Positions 14,701 through 25,666 of a stretch of DNA of 64,000 bases are shown piece by piece; the stretch's first letter is position 1; each line of letters begins with the position of its first letter. The notes beneath the pieces are model-generated. The model was not told where the DNA came from. It made no database searches and was given only the letters and a program-made list of their open reading frames with translations. Origin of the DNA: Petrolisthes cinctipes. Its lineage: Eukaryota; Arthropoda; Malacostraca; Decapoda; Porcellanidae. Position numbers and translations under genes: made by a program. The stretch is from positions 3,981,501 through 4,045,500 of the forward strand of contig JAWQEG010000286.1 of NCBI GenBank assembly GCA_033782935.1. Reading direction: 5' to 3'.

Positions 14701-15073
14701 AAAATTCTATATTTTGGGGTCCCAGAAGCGATCTGTACATGCATACTCCGTGTTAGAGTATTTTCAAAATTCAGGCCCAAAACATGCTGAAAATCGATAT
14801 TTTTGGTGCCCAAAGTTAATATGTGCATGTATCTTCTGTACCCGTTTATATCTCAAATTCAGGCTCAAAACACCCGAAAATTCAATATTTTGGGGTCCCA
14901 GAAGCAATCTGTACATGCCTACTCAGTGCTAGAATATTTTCAAAATATAGGCTAAAAACATGCTAAAAATCGATCTTTTAGGTGCCAAAAAGTCGATATC
15001 TCAAATTCAGTCCCAAAACACCCGAAAATTCGATATTTAGGGGTCAAAGAAGCGATCTGTACATGCATACTCC
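11781..15073 (+). repeat. Superrepeat copy c, about 3,145-3,293 bp
   Basis: This copy follows copy b at an offset of 2,996 (9572 to 12568). It lacks one C plus D pair between B (12745) and E (12921), at a different place from the losses in copy b. Later monomers align with copy a at a constant offset of 6,780 (6465 to 13245, 7292 to 14072, 7793 to 14573). The copy ends in a C unit at 14926, after which the order changes to B at 15074. Confidence 0.85.
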
Positions 15074-15741
15074 GTGTTAGAGTATTTTCAAAATTCAGGC
15101 CCAAAACATGCTAAAAATCGATATTTTTGGTGCCCAAAGTTAAGATGTGCATGTATCTTCTCTACCCGTTTATATCTCAAATTCAGGCTCAAAACACCCG
15201 AAAATTCAATATTTTGGGGTCCCAGAAGCAATCTGTACATGCCTACTCAGTGCTAGAATTTTTTCAAAATATAGGCTAAAAACATGCTAAAAATCGATCT
15301 TTTAGGTGCCAAAAAGTCGATATCTCAAATTCAGTCCCAAAACACCCGAAAATTCGATATTTAGAGGTCCCAGAAGGTATCTGTACATGCCTACTCCGTG
15401 TTAGAGTATTTTCAAAATACAGGCCAAAAAAATACTGAAAATCGATCTTTTAGGTGCCCAAAAGTCGATATGTGCATACATCTTCTGTACCCGTTTATAT
15501 CTCAAATTCTGGCCCTAAACACCCGAAAATTCGATATTTTGGGGTCCCACAAGCGATCTGTACATGCCTACTCCGTGTTAGAGTATTTTTTAAAATTCAG
15601 GCCCAAAACATGCTGAAAATCGATATTTTTGGTGCCCAAAGTCAATATGTGCATGTATCTTCTGTACCCGTTTATATCTCGAATTCAGGCTCAAAACACC
15701 CGAAAATTCAATATTTTGGGGTCCCAGAAGCAATCTGTACA
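15074..15741 (+). repeat. Transition segment B-C-A-B
   Basis: Monomers start at 15074 (B directly after C, entered through the unusual ggggtcaaagaagcgatctg), 15250 (C), 15398 (A) and 15575 (B, with an extra T in attttttaaaattc, ending in the 10-bp junction deletion). The segment joins the 3-kb superrepeats to the 1.9-kb duplication and is itself ordinary satellite. The C-to-B order at its left edge is a rare junction here. Confidence 0.8.
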
Positions 15742-16066
15742 GTGCTAGAATATTTTCAAAATATAGGCTAAAAACATGCTAAAAATCGACATTTTAGGTG
15801 CCAAAAAGTCGATATCTCAAATTCAGTCCCAAAACACCCGAAAATTCGATATTTAGAGGTCCCAGAAGGTATCTGTACATGCTTACTCCATGTTAGAGTA
15901 TTTTCAAAATACAGGCCAAAAACATACTGAAAATCGATCTTTTAGGTGCCCAAAAGTCGATATGTGCATGCATCTTCTGTACCCGTTTATATCTCAAATT
16001 CTGGCCCTAAACACCCGAAAATTCGATATTTTGGGGTCCCAGAAGCGATCTATACATGCCTACTCC

Positions 16067-16324
16067 GTGTTAGAGTATTTTCAAAATTCAGGCCCAAAAC
16101 ATGCTGAAAATCGATATTTTTGGTGCCCAAAGTCGATATGTGCATGCATCTTCAGTACCCGTTTATATCTCAAATTCAGGCTCAAAACACCCGAAAATTC
16201 AATATTTTGGGGTCCCAGAAGCGATCTTTTAGGTGCCAAAAAGTCGATATCTCAAATTCAGTCCCAAAACACCCGAAAATTCGATATTTAGGGGTCCCAG
16301 AAGCGATCTGTAAATGCCTACTCC
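16067..16324 (+). repeat. Fused B-C unit with a 56-bp deletion
   Basis: The B monomer at 16067 runs into the middle of a C1 unit at cgatct (16222-16227), followed by tttaggtgcc. The intact counterpart at 18001-18314 has 56 more bases between two copies of cgatct. The deletion is thus bounded by a 6-bp direct repeat, one copy of which remains. A reading frame stays open for 133 codons across it, but this is incidental. Confidence 0.9.
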
Positions 16325-17162
16325 GTGTTAGAGTATTTTCAAAATACATGCTCAAAACATACTGAAAATCGATCTTTTAGGTGCACAAAAGTCGATATGT
16401 GCATGCATCTTCAGTACCCGTTTATATCTCAAATTCAGGCTCAAAACACCCGAAAATTCAATATTTTGGGGTCCCAGAAGCAATCTGTACATGCCTATTC
16501 AGTGTTAAAGTATTTTCAAAATACTGGCCCAAAACATGCTGAAAATCGATATTTTAGATGCCCAAAGTCAATATGTGCATGTATCTTCTGTACCCGTTTA
16601 TATCTCAAATTCAGGCTCAAAACACCCGAAAATTCAATATTTTGGGGTCCCAGAAGCAATCTGTACATGCCTACACAGTGCTAGAATATTTTCAAAATAT
16701 AGGCTAAAAGCATGCTAAAAATCGAAATCTTAGGTGCCAAAAAATTGATATCTCAAATTCAGTCCCAAAACACCCGAAAATTCGATATTTAGAGGTCCCA
16801 GATGGTATCTGTACATGCCTACTCCGTGTTAGAGTATTTTCAAAATACAGGCCGAAAACATACTGAAAATCGATCTTTTAGGTGCCCAAAAGTCGATATG
16901 TGCATGCATCTTCTGTACCCGTTTATATTTCAAATTCTGGCCCTAAACACCCGAAAATTCGATATTTTGGGGTCCCAGAAGTGATCTGTACATGCATACT
17001 CCGTGTTAGAGTATTTTCAAAATTAAGGCCCAAAACATGCTGAAAATCGATATTTTTGGTGCCCAAAGTCGATATGTGCATGCATCTTCAGTACCCGTTT
17101 ATATCTCAAATTCAGGCTCAAAACACCCGAAAATTCAATATTTTGGGGTCCCAGAAGCAATC

Positions 17163-17174
17163 TGTACATGTACA
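17163..17174. repeat. 12-nt perfect palindrome tgtacatgtaca
   Basis: At this B-C junction the usual tgtacatgcctacacagtg is replaced by tgtacatgtacagtg. This leaves a perfect 12-nt palindrome and a B unit of 172 bp. I noticed it only once in the window. It could be a partial (4-bp net) deletion or a small templated insertion into the 10-bp-deleted junction. Confidence 0.75.
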
Positions 17175-17322
17175 GTGCTAGAATATTTTCAAAATATAGG
17201 CTAAAAACATGCTAAAAATCGATCTTTTAGGTGCCAAAAAGTCGATATCTCAAATTCAGTCCCAAAACACCCGAAAATTCGATATTTAGGGGTCCCAGAA
17301 GCGATCTGTACATGCCTACTCC

Positions 17323-17499
17323 GTGTTAGAGTATTTTCAAAATACATGCTCAAAACATACTGAAAATCGATCTTTTAGGTGCACAAAAGTCGATATGTGC
17401 ATGCATCTTCAGTACCCGTTTATATCTCAAATTCAGGCTCAAAACACCCGAAAATTCAATATTTTGGGGTCCCAGAAGCAATCTGTACATGCCTACTCA
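17323..17499 (+). repeat. Type D monomer, 177 bp (exemplar)
   Basis: First monomer of the alternative trimer D-E-C. It resembles A but has caaaatacatgctcaaaac, ggtgcacaaaagtcg, atgcatcttcagtaccc and a B-like 3' half (caggctcaaaac, ttcaatattttgg, agaagcaatctg). D is therefore A-like in its first half and B/E-like in its second, which could reflect past gene conversion or unequal exchange between monomer types. A subvariant with gatatttgcatgc instead of gatatgtgcatgc is common between 4.8 and 13.5 kb. Confidence 0.9.
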
Positions 17500-17675
17500 G
17501 TGTTAGAGTATTTTCAAAATACAGGCCCAAAACATGCTGAAAATCGATATTTTAGATGCCCAAAGTCAATATGTGCATGTATCTTCTGTACCCGTTTATA
17601 TCTCAAATTCAGGCTCAAAACACCCGAAAATTCAATATTTTGGGGTCCCAGAAGCAATCTGTACATGCCTACACA
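17500..17675 (+). repeat. Type E monomer, 176 bp (exemplar)
   Basis: Second monomer of the D-E-C trimer. It is nearly type B but keeps the intact leading dyad (gtattttcaaaatac) followed by aggcccaaaacatgc, and has gatattttagatgcccaaag where B has gatatttttggtgccc. The 3' half is the same as B. Runs of consecutive E monomers occur, for example at 32535-32886, 44024-44375 and 50525-51053. They are best explained by misaligned exchange between E and neighbouring units. Confidence 0.9.
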
Positions 17676-19643
17676 GTGCTAGAATATTTTCAAAATATAG
17701 GCTAAAAACATGCTAAAAATCGACATTTTAGGTGCCAAAAAATCGATATCTCAAATTCAGTCCCAAAACACCCGAAAATTCGATATTTAGAGGTCCCAGA
17801 AGGTATCTGTACATGCTTACTCCATGTTAGAGTATTTTCAAAATACAGGCCAAAAACATACTGAAAATCGATCTTTTAGGTGCCCAAAAGTCGATATGTG
17901 CATGCATCTTCTGTACCCGTTTATATCTCAAATTCTGGCCCTAAACACCCGAAAATTCGATATTTTGGGGTCCCAGAAGCGATCTATACATGCCTACTCC
18001 GTGTTAGAGTATTTTCAAAATTCAGGCCCAAAACATGCTGAAAATCGATATTTTTGGTGCCCAAAGTCGATATGTGCATGCATCTTCAGTACCCGTTTAT
18101 ATCTCAAATTCAGGCTCAAAACACCCGAAAATTCAATATTTTGGGGTCCCAGAAGCGATCTGTACGGTGCTAGAATATTTTCAAAATATAGGCTAAAAAC
18201 ATGCTAAAAATCGATCTTTTAGGTGCCAAAAAGTCGATATCTCAAATTCAGTCCCAAAACACCCGAAAATTCGATATTTAGGGGTCCCAGAAGCGATCTG
18301 TACATGCCTACTCCGTGTTAGAGTATTTTCAAAATACATGCTCAAAACATACTGAAAATCGATCTTTTAGGTGCACAAAAGTCGATATGTGCATGCATCT
18401 TCAGTACCCGTTTATATCTCAAATTCAGGCTCAAAACACCCGAAAATTCAATATTTTGGGGTCCCAGAAGCAATCTGTACATGCCTATTCAGTGTTAAAG
18501 TATTTTCAAAATACTGGCCCAAAACATGCTGAAAATCGATATTTTAGATGCCCAAAGTCAATATGTGCATGTATCTTCTGTACCCGTTTATATCTCAAAT
18601 TCAGGCTCAAAACACCCGAAAATTCAATATTTTGGGGTCCCAGAAGCAATCTGTACATGCCTACACAGTGCTAGAATATTTTCAAAATATAGGCTAAAAG
18701 CATGCTAAAAATCGAAATCTTAGGTGCCAAAAAATCGATATCTCAAATTCAGTCCCAAAACACCCGAAAATTCGATATTTAGAGGTCCCAGATGGTATCT
18801 GTACATGCCTACTCCGTGTTAGAGTATTTTCAAAATACAGGCCGAAAACATACTGAAAATCGATCTTTTAGGTGCCCAAAAGTCGATATGTGCATGCATC
18901 TTCTGTACCCGTTTATATTTCAAATTCTGGCCCTAAACACCCGAAAATTCGATATTTTGGGGTCCCAGAAGTGATCTGTACATGCATACTCCGTGTTAGA
19001 GTATTTTCAAAATTCAGGCCCAAAACATGCTGAAAATCGATATTTTTGGTGCCCAAAGTCGATATGCATCTTCAGTATCCGTTTATATCTCAAATTCAGG
19101 CTCAAAACACCCGAAAATTCAATATTTTGGGGTCCCAGAAGCAATCTGTACAGTGCTAGAATATTTTCAAAAAATAGGCTAAAAACATGCTAAAAATCGA
19201 TCTTTTAGGTGCCAAAAAGTCGATATCTCAAATTCAGTCCCAAAACACCCGAAAATTCGATATTTAGGGGTCCCAGAAGCGATCTGTACATGCCTACTTC
19301 GTGTTAGAGTATTTTCAAAATACATGCTCAAAACATACTGAAAATCGATCTTTTAGGTGCACAAAAGTCGATATGTGCATGCATCTTCAGTACCCGTTTA
19401 TATCTCAAATTCAGGCTCAAAACACCCGAAAATTCGATATTTTGGGGTCCCAGAAGCAATCTGTACATGCCTACTCAGTGTTAGAGTATTTTCAAACTAC
19501 AGGCCCAAAACATGCTGAAAATCGATATTTTAGATGCCCAAAGTCAATATGTGCATGTATCTTCTGTACCCGTTTATATCTCAAATTCAGGCTCAAAACA
19601 CCCGAAAATTCAATATTTTGGGGTCCCAGAAGCAATCTGTACA
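17676..19643 (+). repeat. 1.9-kb tandem duplication, copy 2 (1,968 bp)
   Basis: Monomer starts are 17676, 17824, 18001, 18167, 18315, 18492, 18668, 18816, 18993, 19153, 19301 and 19478. The offset from copy 1 is 1,934 before the copy-1 deletion and 1,990 after it. The length balances exactly: 1,934 plus 56, minus 12 at the unit starting 18993 and minus 10 at the unit starting 19478. The 18993 unit also carries a 6-bp loss that turns gatatgtgcatgcatc into gatatgcatc. Confidence 0.85.
18167..18314 (+). repeat. Type C monomer, C1 form, 148 bp (exemplar)
   Basis: The second form of the short monomer. It differs from C2 by cgatcttttagg, aaaaagtcgatat and ttaggggtcccagaagcgatctg at the end. C1 is the form usually found after a B unit whose junction carries the 10-bp deletion and before a D unit; C2 usually stands after an intact E or B and before an A. 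The two forms thus mark alternate positions of the hexamer. This copy has gtacggtgctag at its left edge, where most copies have gtacagtgctag. Confidence 0.88.
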
Positions 19644-20512
19644 GTGCTAGAATATTTTCAAAATATAGGCTAAAAACATGCTAAAAATCGATCTTTTAGG
19701 TGCCAAAATGTCGATATCTCAAATTCAGTCCCAAAACACCCGAAAATTCGATATTTAGGGGTCCCAGAAGCGATCTGTACATGCCTACTCCGTGTTAGAG
19801 TATTTTCAAAATACATGCTCAAAACATACTGAAAATCGATCTTTTAGGTGCACAAAAGTCAATATGTGCATGCATCTTCAGTACCCGTTTATATCTCAAA
19901 TTCAGGCTCATAACACCCGAAAATTCGATATTTAGGGGTCCCAGAAGCGATCTGTACATGCCTACTCCGTGTTAGAGTATTTTCAAAATACATGCTCAAA
20001 GCATACTGAAAATCGATCTTTTAGGTGCACAAAAGTCGATATGTGCATGCATCTTCAGTACCCGTTTATATCTCAAATTCAGGCTCAAAACACCCGAAAA
20101 TTCAATATTTTGGGGTCCCAGAAGCAATCTGTACATGCCTACACAGTGCTAGAATATTTTCAAAATATAGGCTAAAAACATGCTAAAAATCGACATTTTA
20201 GGTGCCAAAAAATCGATATCGCAAATTCAGTCCCAAAACACCCGAAAATTCGATATTTAGAGGTCCCACAAGGTATCTGTACATGCTTTCTCCATGTTAG
20301 AGTATTTTCAAAATACAGGCCAAAAACATACTGAAAATCGATCTCTTATGTACCCAAAAGTCGATATGTGCATGCATCTTCTGTACCCGTTTATATCTCA
20401 AATTCTGGCCCTAAACACCCGAAAATTCGATATTTTGGGGTCCCAGAAGCGATCTGTACATGCCTACTCCGTGTTAGAGTATTTTCAAAATTCAGGCCCA
20501 AAACATGCTGAA
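19520..20512 (+). repeat. 993-bp tandem duplication, copy 1
   Basis: Units at 19644, 19792, 19969, 20146 and 20294 recur 993 bp later. Shared rare markers are ccaaaatgtcgatatc (19704/20697), gtcaatatgtgcatgc in a D unit, ctcataacaccc, caaagcatac, gatatcgcaaattc, cccacaaggtatctg, atgctttctcc and gatctcttatgtaccc. The unit order is C, D, D, C, A, E/B. Boundaries are placed inside the monomers at 19478 and 20471 because the E-type atttagatgcc signature is shared there but replaced by a B-type signature at 21464. Confidence 0.88.
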
Positions 20513-21505
20513 AATCGATATTTTAGATGCCCAAAGTCAATATGTGCATGTATCTTCTGTACCCGTTTATATCTCAAATTCAGGCTCAAAACACCCGAAA
20601 ATTCAATATTTTGGGGTCCCAGAAGCAATCTGTACAGTGCTAGAATATTTTCAAAATATAGGCTAAAAACATGCTAAAAATCGATCTTTTAGGTGCCAAA
20701 ATGTCGATATCTCAAATTCAGTCCCAAAACACCCGAAAATTCGATATTTAGGGGTCCCAGAAGCGATCTGTACATGCCTACTCCGTGTTAGAGTATTTTC
20801 AAAATACATGCTCAAAACATACTGAAAATCGATCTTTTAGGTGCACAAAAGTCAATATGTGCATGCATCTTCAGTACCCGTTTATATCTCAAATTCAGGC
20901 TCATAACACCCGAAAATTCGATATTTAGGGGTCCCAGAAGCGATCTGTACATGCCTACTCCGTGTTAGAGTATTTTCAAAATACATGCTCAAAGCATACT
21001 GAAAATCGATCTTTTAGGTGCACAAAAGTCGATATGTGCATGCATCTTCAGTACCCGTTTATATCTCAAATTCAGGCTCAAAACACCCGAAAATTCAATA
21101 TTTTGGGGTCCCAGAAGCAATCTGTACATGCCTACACAGTGCTAGAATATTTTCAAAATATAGGCTAAAAACATGCTAAAAATCGACATTTTAGGTGCCA
21201 AAAAATCGATATCGCAAATTCAGTCCCAAAACACCCGAAAATTCGATATTTAGAGGTCCCACAAGGTATCTGTACATGCTTTCTCCATGTTAGAGTATTT
21301 TCAAAATACAGGCCAAAAACATACTGAAAATCGATCTCTTATGTACCCAAAAGTCGATATGTGCATGCATCTTCTGTACCCGTTTATATCTCAAATTCTG
21401 GCCCTAAACACCCGAAAATTCGATATTTTGGGGTCCCAGAAGCGATCTGTACATGCCTACTCCGTGTTAGAGTATTTTCAAAATTCAGGCCCAAAACATG
21501 CTGAA
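20513..21505 (+). repeat. 993-bp tandem duplication, copy 2
   Basis: Second copy, monomer starts 20637, 20785, 20962, 21139, 21287 and 21464. I saw no difference from copy 1 in the marker stretches compared. The period is one hexamer length (992) plus one, so the exchange shifted the chromatids by a single higher-order unit. Confidence 0.87.
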
Positions 21506-22699
21506 AATCGATATTTTTGGTGCCCAAAGTCAATATGTGCATGTATCTTCTGTACCCGTTTATATCTCAAATTCAGGCTCAAAACACCCGAAAATTCAAT
21601 ATTTTGGGGTCCCAGAAGCAATCTGTACATGCCTATTCAGTGCTAGAATATTTTCAAAATACAGGCCAAAAACATGCTAAAAATCGATCTTTTAGGTGCC
21701 CAAAAGTCGATATGGGCATGCATCTTCTGTACCCGTTTATATCTCAAATTCAGGCTCAAAACACCCGAAAATTCAATATTTTGGGGTCCCAGAAGCAATC
21801 TGTACAGTGCTAGAATATTTTCAAAATATAGGCTAAAAACATGCTAAAAATCGATCTTTTAGGTGCCAAAAAGTCCATATCTCAAATTCAGTCCCAAAAC
21901 ACCCGAAAATTCGATATTTAGGGGTCCCAGAAGCGATCTGTACATGCCTACTCCGTGTTAGAGTATTTTCAAAATACATGCTCAAAACATACTGAAAATC
22001 GATCTTTTAGGTGCACAAAAGTCGATATGTGCATGCATCTTCAGTACCCGTTTATATCTCAAATTCAGGCTCAAAACACCCGAAAATTCAATATTTTGGG
22101 GTCCCAGAAGCAATCTGTACATGCCTACTCAGTGTTAGAGTATTTTCAAAATACAGGCCAAAACATGCTGAAAATCGATATTTTAGATGCCCAAAGTCAA
22201 TATGTGCATGTATCTTCTGTACCCGTTTATATCTCAAATTCAGGCTCAAAACACCCGAAAATTCAATATTTTGGGGTCCCAGAAGCAATCTGTACATGCC
22301 TACACAGTGCTAGAATATTTTCAAAATATAGGCTAAAAACATGCTAAAAATCGACATTTTAGGTGCCAAAAAATCGATATCACAAATTCAGTCCCAAAAC
22401 ACCCGAAAATTCGATATTTAGAGGTCCCAGAAGGTATCTGTACATGCTTACTCCATGTTAGAGTATTTTCAAAATACAGGCCAAAAACATACTGAAAATC
22501 GATCTTTTAGGTGCCCAAAAGTCGATATGTGCATGCATCTTCTGTACCCGTTTATATCTCAAATTCAGGCTCAAAACACCCGAAAATTCAATATTTTGGG
22601 GTCCCAGAAGCAATCTGTACATGCCTACTCAGTGCTAGAATATTTTCAAAATATAGGCTAAAAACATGCTAAAAATCGATCTTTTAGGTGCCAAAAAGT
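21506..22699 (+). repeat. Mixed satellite segment
   Basis: Monomer starts are 21640 (a C/A hybrid), 21807 C, 21955 D, 22132 E, 22307 C, 22455 A and 22632 C. The E unit at 22132 is 175 bp because one base is missing in aggccaaaacatg. That single-base loss shifts frames and creates the only notable open frame on the minus strand (22088-22297), which is not a gene. The A unit at 22455 takes a B/E-like second half and goes directly to C. Confidence 0.83.
21640..21806 (+). repeat. Hybrid C/A monomer, 167 bp
   Basis: The unit starts as type C (gtgctagaatattttcaaaat), switches within about 20 bases to type A (acaggccaaaaac, then gatcttttaggtgcccaaaag), and carries tatgggcatgc where others have tatgtgcatgc. 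It ends with the 10-bp junction deletion. The switch point lies in the shared attttcaaaat core, so homologous recombination between a C and an A unit at that core is the simplest explanation. Confidence 0.8.
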
Positions 22700-25666
22700 C
22701 GATATCTCAAATTCAGTCCCAAAACACCCGAAAATTCGATATTTAGGGGTCCCAGAAGCGATCTGTACATGCCTACTCCGTGTTAGAGTATTTTCAAAAT
22801 ACATTCTCAAAACATACTGAAAATCGATCTTTTAGGTGCACAAAAGTCGATATGTGCATGCATCTTCAGTACACGTTTATATCTCAAATTCAGGCTCAAA
22901 ACACCCGAAAATTCAATATTTTGGGGTCCCAGAAGCAATCTGTACATGCCTATTCAGTGTTAGAGTATTTTCAAAATACTGGCCCAAAACATGCTGAAAA
23001 TCGATATTTTAGATGCCCAAAGTCAATATGTGCATGTATCTTCTGTACCCGTTTATATCTCAAATTCAGGCTCAAAACACCCGAAAATTCAATATTTTGG
23101 GGTCCCAGAAACAATCTGTACATGCCTACACAGTGTTAGAGTATTTTCAAAATACATGCTCGTAACATACTGAAAATCGATCTTTTAGGTGCACAAAAGT
23201 CGATATGTGCATGCATCTTCAGTACCCGTTTATATCTCAAATTCAGGCTCAAAACACCCGAAAATTCAATATTTTGGGGTCCCAGAAGCAATCTGTACAG
23301 TGCTAGAATATTTTTAAAATATAGGCTAAAAACATGCTAAAAATCGATCTTTTAGGTGCCAAAAAGTCGATATCTCAAATTCAGTCCCAAAACACCCGAA
23401 AATTCGATATTTAGGGGTCCCAGAAGCGATCTGTACATGCCTACTCCGTGTTAGAGTATTTTCAAAATACATGCTCAAAACATACTGAAAATCGATCTTT
23501 TAGGTGCACAAAAGTCGATATGTGCATGTATCTTCTGTACCCGTTTATATCTCAAATTCAGGCTCAAAACACCCGAAAATTCAATATTTTGGGGTCCCAG
23601 AAGCAATCTGTACATGCCTACACAGTGCTAGAATATTTTCAAAATATAGGCTAAAAACATGCTAAAAATCGACATTTTAGGTGCCAAAAAATCGATATCT
23701 CAAATTCAGTCCCAAAACACCCGAAAATTCGATATTTAGAGGTCCCAGAAGGTATCTGTACATGCTTACTCCATGTTAGAGTATTTTCAAAATACAGGCC
23801 AAAAACATACTGAAAATCGATCTTTTAGGTGCCCAAAAGTCGATATGTGCATGCATCTTCTGTACCCGTTTATATCTCAAATTCTGGCCCTAAACACCCG
23901 AAAATTCGATATTTTGGGGTCCCAGAAGCGATCTGTACATGCCTACTCCGTGTTAGAGTATTTTCAAAATTCAGGCCCAAAACATGCTGAAAATCGATAT
24001 TTTTGGTGCCCAAAGTCAATATGTGCATGTATCTTCTGTACCCGTTTATATCTCTAATTCAGGCTCAAAACACCCGAAAATTCAATATTTTGGGGTCCCA
24101 GGAGCAATCTGTACATGCCTACTCAGTGCTAGAATATTTTCAAAATATAGGCAAAAAACATGCTAAAAATCGATCTTTTAGGTGCCAAAAAGTCGATATC
24201 TCAAATTCAGTCCCAAAACACCCGAAAATTCGATATTTAGGGGTCCCAGAAGCGATCTGTACATGCCTACTCCGTGTTAGAGTATTTTCAAAATACATGC
24301 TCAAAACATACTGAAAATCGATCTTTTAGGTGCACAAAAGTCGATATGTGCATGCATCTTTTGTACCCGTTTATATCTCAAATTCTGGCCCTAAACACCC
24401 AAAAATTTAATATTTGGGGTCCCAGAAGCGATCTGTACATGCCTACTCCGTGTTAGAGTATTTTCAAAATTCAGGCCCAAAACATGCTGAAAATCGATAT
24501 TTTAGATGCCCAAAGTCAATATGTGCATGTATCTTCTGTACCCGTTTATATCTCAAATTCAGGCTCAAAACACCCGAAAATTCAATATTTTGGGGTCCCA
24601 GAAGCAATCTGTACATGCCTACTCAGTGCTAGAATATTTTCAAAATATAGGCTAAAAACATGCTAAAAATCGATCTTTTAGGTGCCAAAAAGTCGATATC
24701 TCAAATTCAGGCTCAAAACACCCGAAAATTCAATATTTTGGGGTCCCAGAAGCAATCTGTACATGCCTACTCAGTGTTAGAGTATTTTCAAAATACAGGC
24801 CCAAAACATGCTGAAAATCGATATTTTAGATGCCCAAAGTCAATATGTGCATGTATCTTCTGTACCCGTTTATATCTCAAATTCAGGCTCAAAACACCCG
24901 AAAATTCAACATTTTGGGGTCCCAGAAGCAATCTGTACATGCCTACACAGTGCTAGAATATTTTCAAAATATAGGCTAAAAACATGCTAAAAATCGATCT
25001 TTTAGGTGCCAAAAAGGCGATATCTCAAATTCAGTCCCAAAACACCCGAAAATTCGATATTTTTGTGTCCCAGAAGCAATCTGTACATGCCTACTCAGTG
25101 TTAGAGTATTTTCAAAATACAGGCCCAAAACATGCTGAAAATCGATATTTTAGATGCCCAAAGTCAATATGTGCATGTATCTTCTGTACCCGTTTATATC
25201 TCAAATTCAGGCTCAAAACATCCGAAAATTCAATATTTTGGGGTCCCAGAAGCAATCTGTACATGCCTACTCAGTGCTAGAATATTTTCAAAATATAGGC
25301 TAAAAACATGCAAAAAATCGATCTTTTAGGTGCCAAAAAGTCGATATCTCAAATTCAGTCCGAAAACACCCGAAAATTCGATATTTAGGGGTCCCAGAAG
25401 CGATCTGTACATGCCTACTCCGTGTTAGAGTATTTTCAAAATACATGCTCAAAACATACTGAAAATCGACCTTTTAGGTGCACAAAAGTCGATATGTGCA
25501 TGCATCTTCAGTACCCGTTTATATCTCAAATTCAGGCTCAAAACACCCGAAAATTCATTATTTTGGGGTCCCAGAAGCAATCTGTACATGCCTATACAGT
25601 GCTAGAATATTTTCAAAATATAGGCTAAAAACATGCTAAAAATCGACATTTTAAGTGTCAAAAAAT
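22700..25666 (+). repeat. 2,967-bp tandem duplication, copy 1
   Basis: Monomer starts are 22780 D, 22957 E, 23133 D, 23300 C, 23448 D, 23625 C, 23773 A, 23950 B, 24126 C, 24274 D, 24450 B, 24626 C/E hybrid, 24774 E, 24950 C, 25098 E, 25274 C, 25422 D and 25599 C, eighteen monomers. All recur exactly 2,967 bp later. Private markers found in both copies include acattctcaaaac, gtacacgttt, cagaaacaatc, catgctcgtaac, atttttaaaatat, atctctaattc, cttttgtaccc, aaaaatttaatatttgg, aaaaaggcgatatc, tttttgtgtccc, cagtccgaaaac and atcgacctttt. Confidence 0.93.

Larger units (their letters stand above)
15742..17675 (+). repeat. 1.9-kb tandem duplication, copy 1 (1,934 bp)
   Basis: Monomer starts are 15742 C, 15890 A, 16067 B fused to C, 16325 D, 16502 E, 16678 C, 16826 A, 17003 B, 17175 C, 17323 D and 17500 E. 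The right-hand neighbours repeat from 17676. Shared rare markers are gtgttaaag with aaatactggccc (16502/18492), ctaaaagcatgc and cgaaatcttagg (16678/18668), aggccgaaaacat (16826/18816) and tttatatttcaaattctgg. This copy has a 56-bp deletion at 16227. Confidence 0.87.
17323..18314 (+). repeat. Hexameric higher-order repeat D-E-C2-A-B-C1, 992 bp (exemplar)
   Basis: Monomer starts are 17323 (D), 17500 (E), 17676 (C2), 17824 (A), 18001 (B, 166 bp with the junction deletion) and 18167 (C1), and the next D begins at 18315. The lengths are 177+176+148+177+166+148 = 992. The same order is seen at 1359-2350, 2351-3341 and 3342-4333, phased from A. The hexamer is the most regular higher-order unit in the window. 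Where the 10-bp deletion is absent the hexamer is 1,002 bp. Confidence 0.9.

Noticed and set aside
17163..17174. Regulatory operator at the 12-nt palindrome.
   Set aside because: It arises at a single altered monomer junction with no gene nearby, so it is better read as a repair scar.
22088..22297. A 69-codon open frame on the minus strand.
   Set aside because: It is produced by a one-base deletion in the E monomer at 22132 (aggccaaaacatg), which joins two frames. It reads only satellite sequence.
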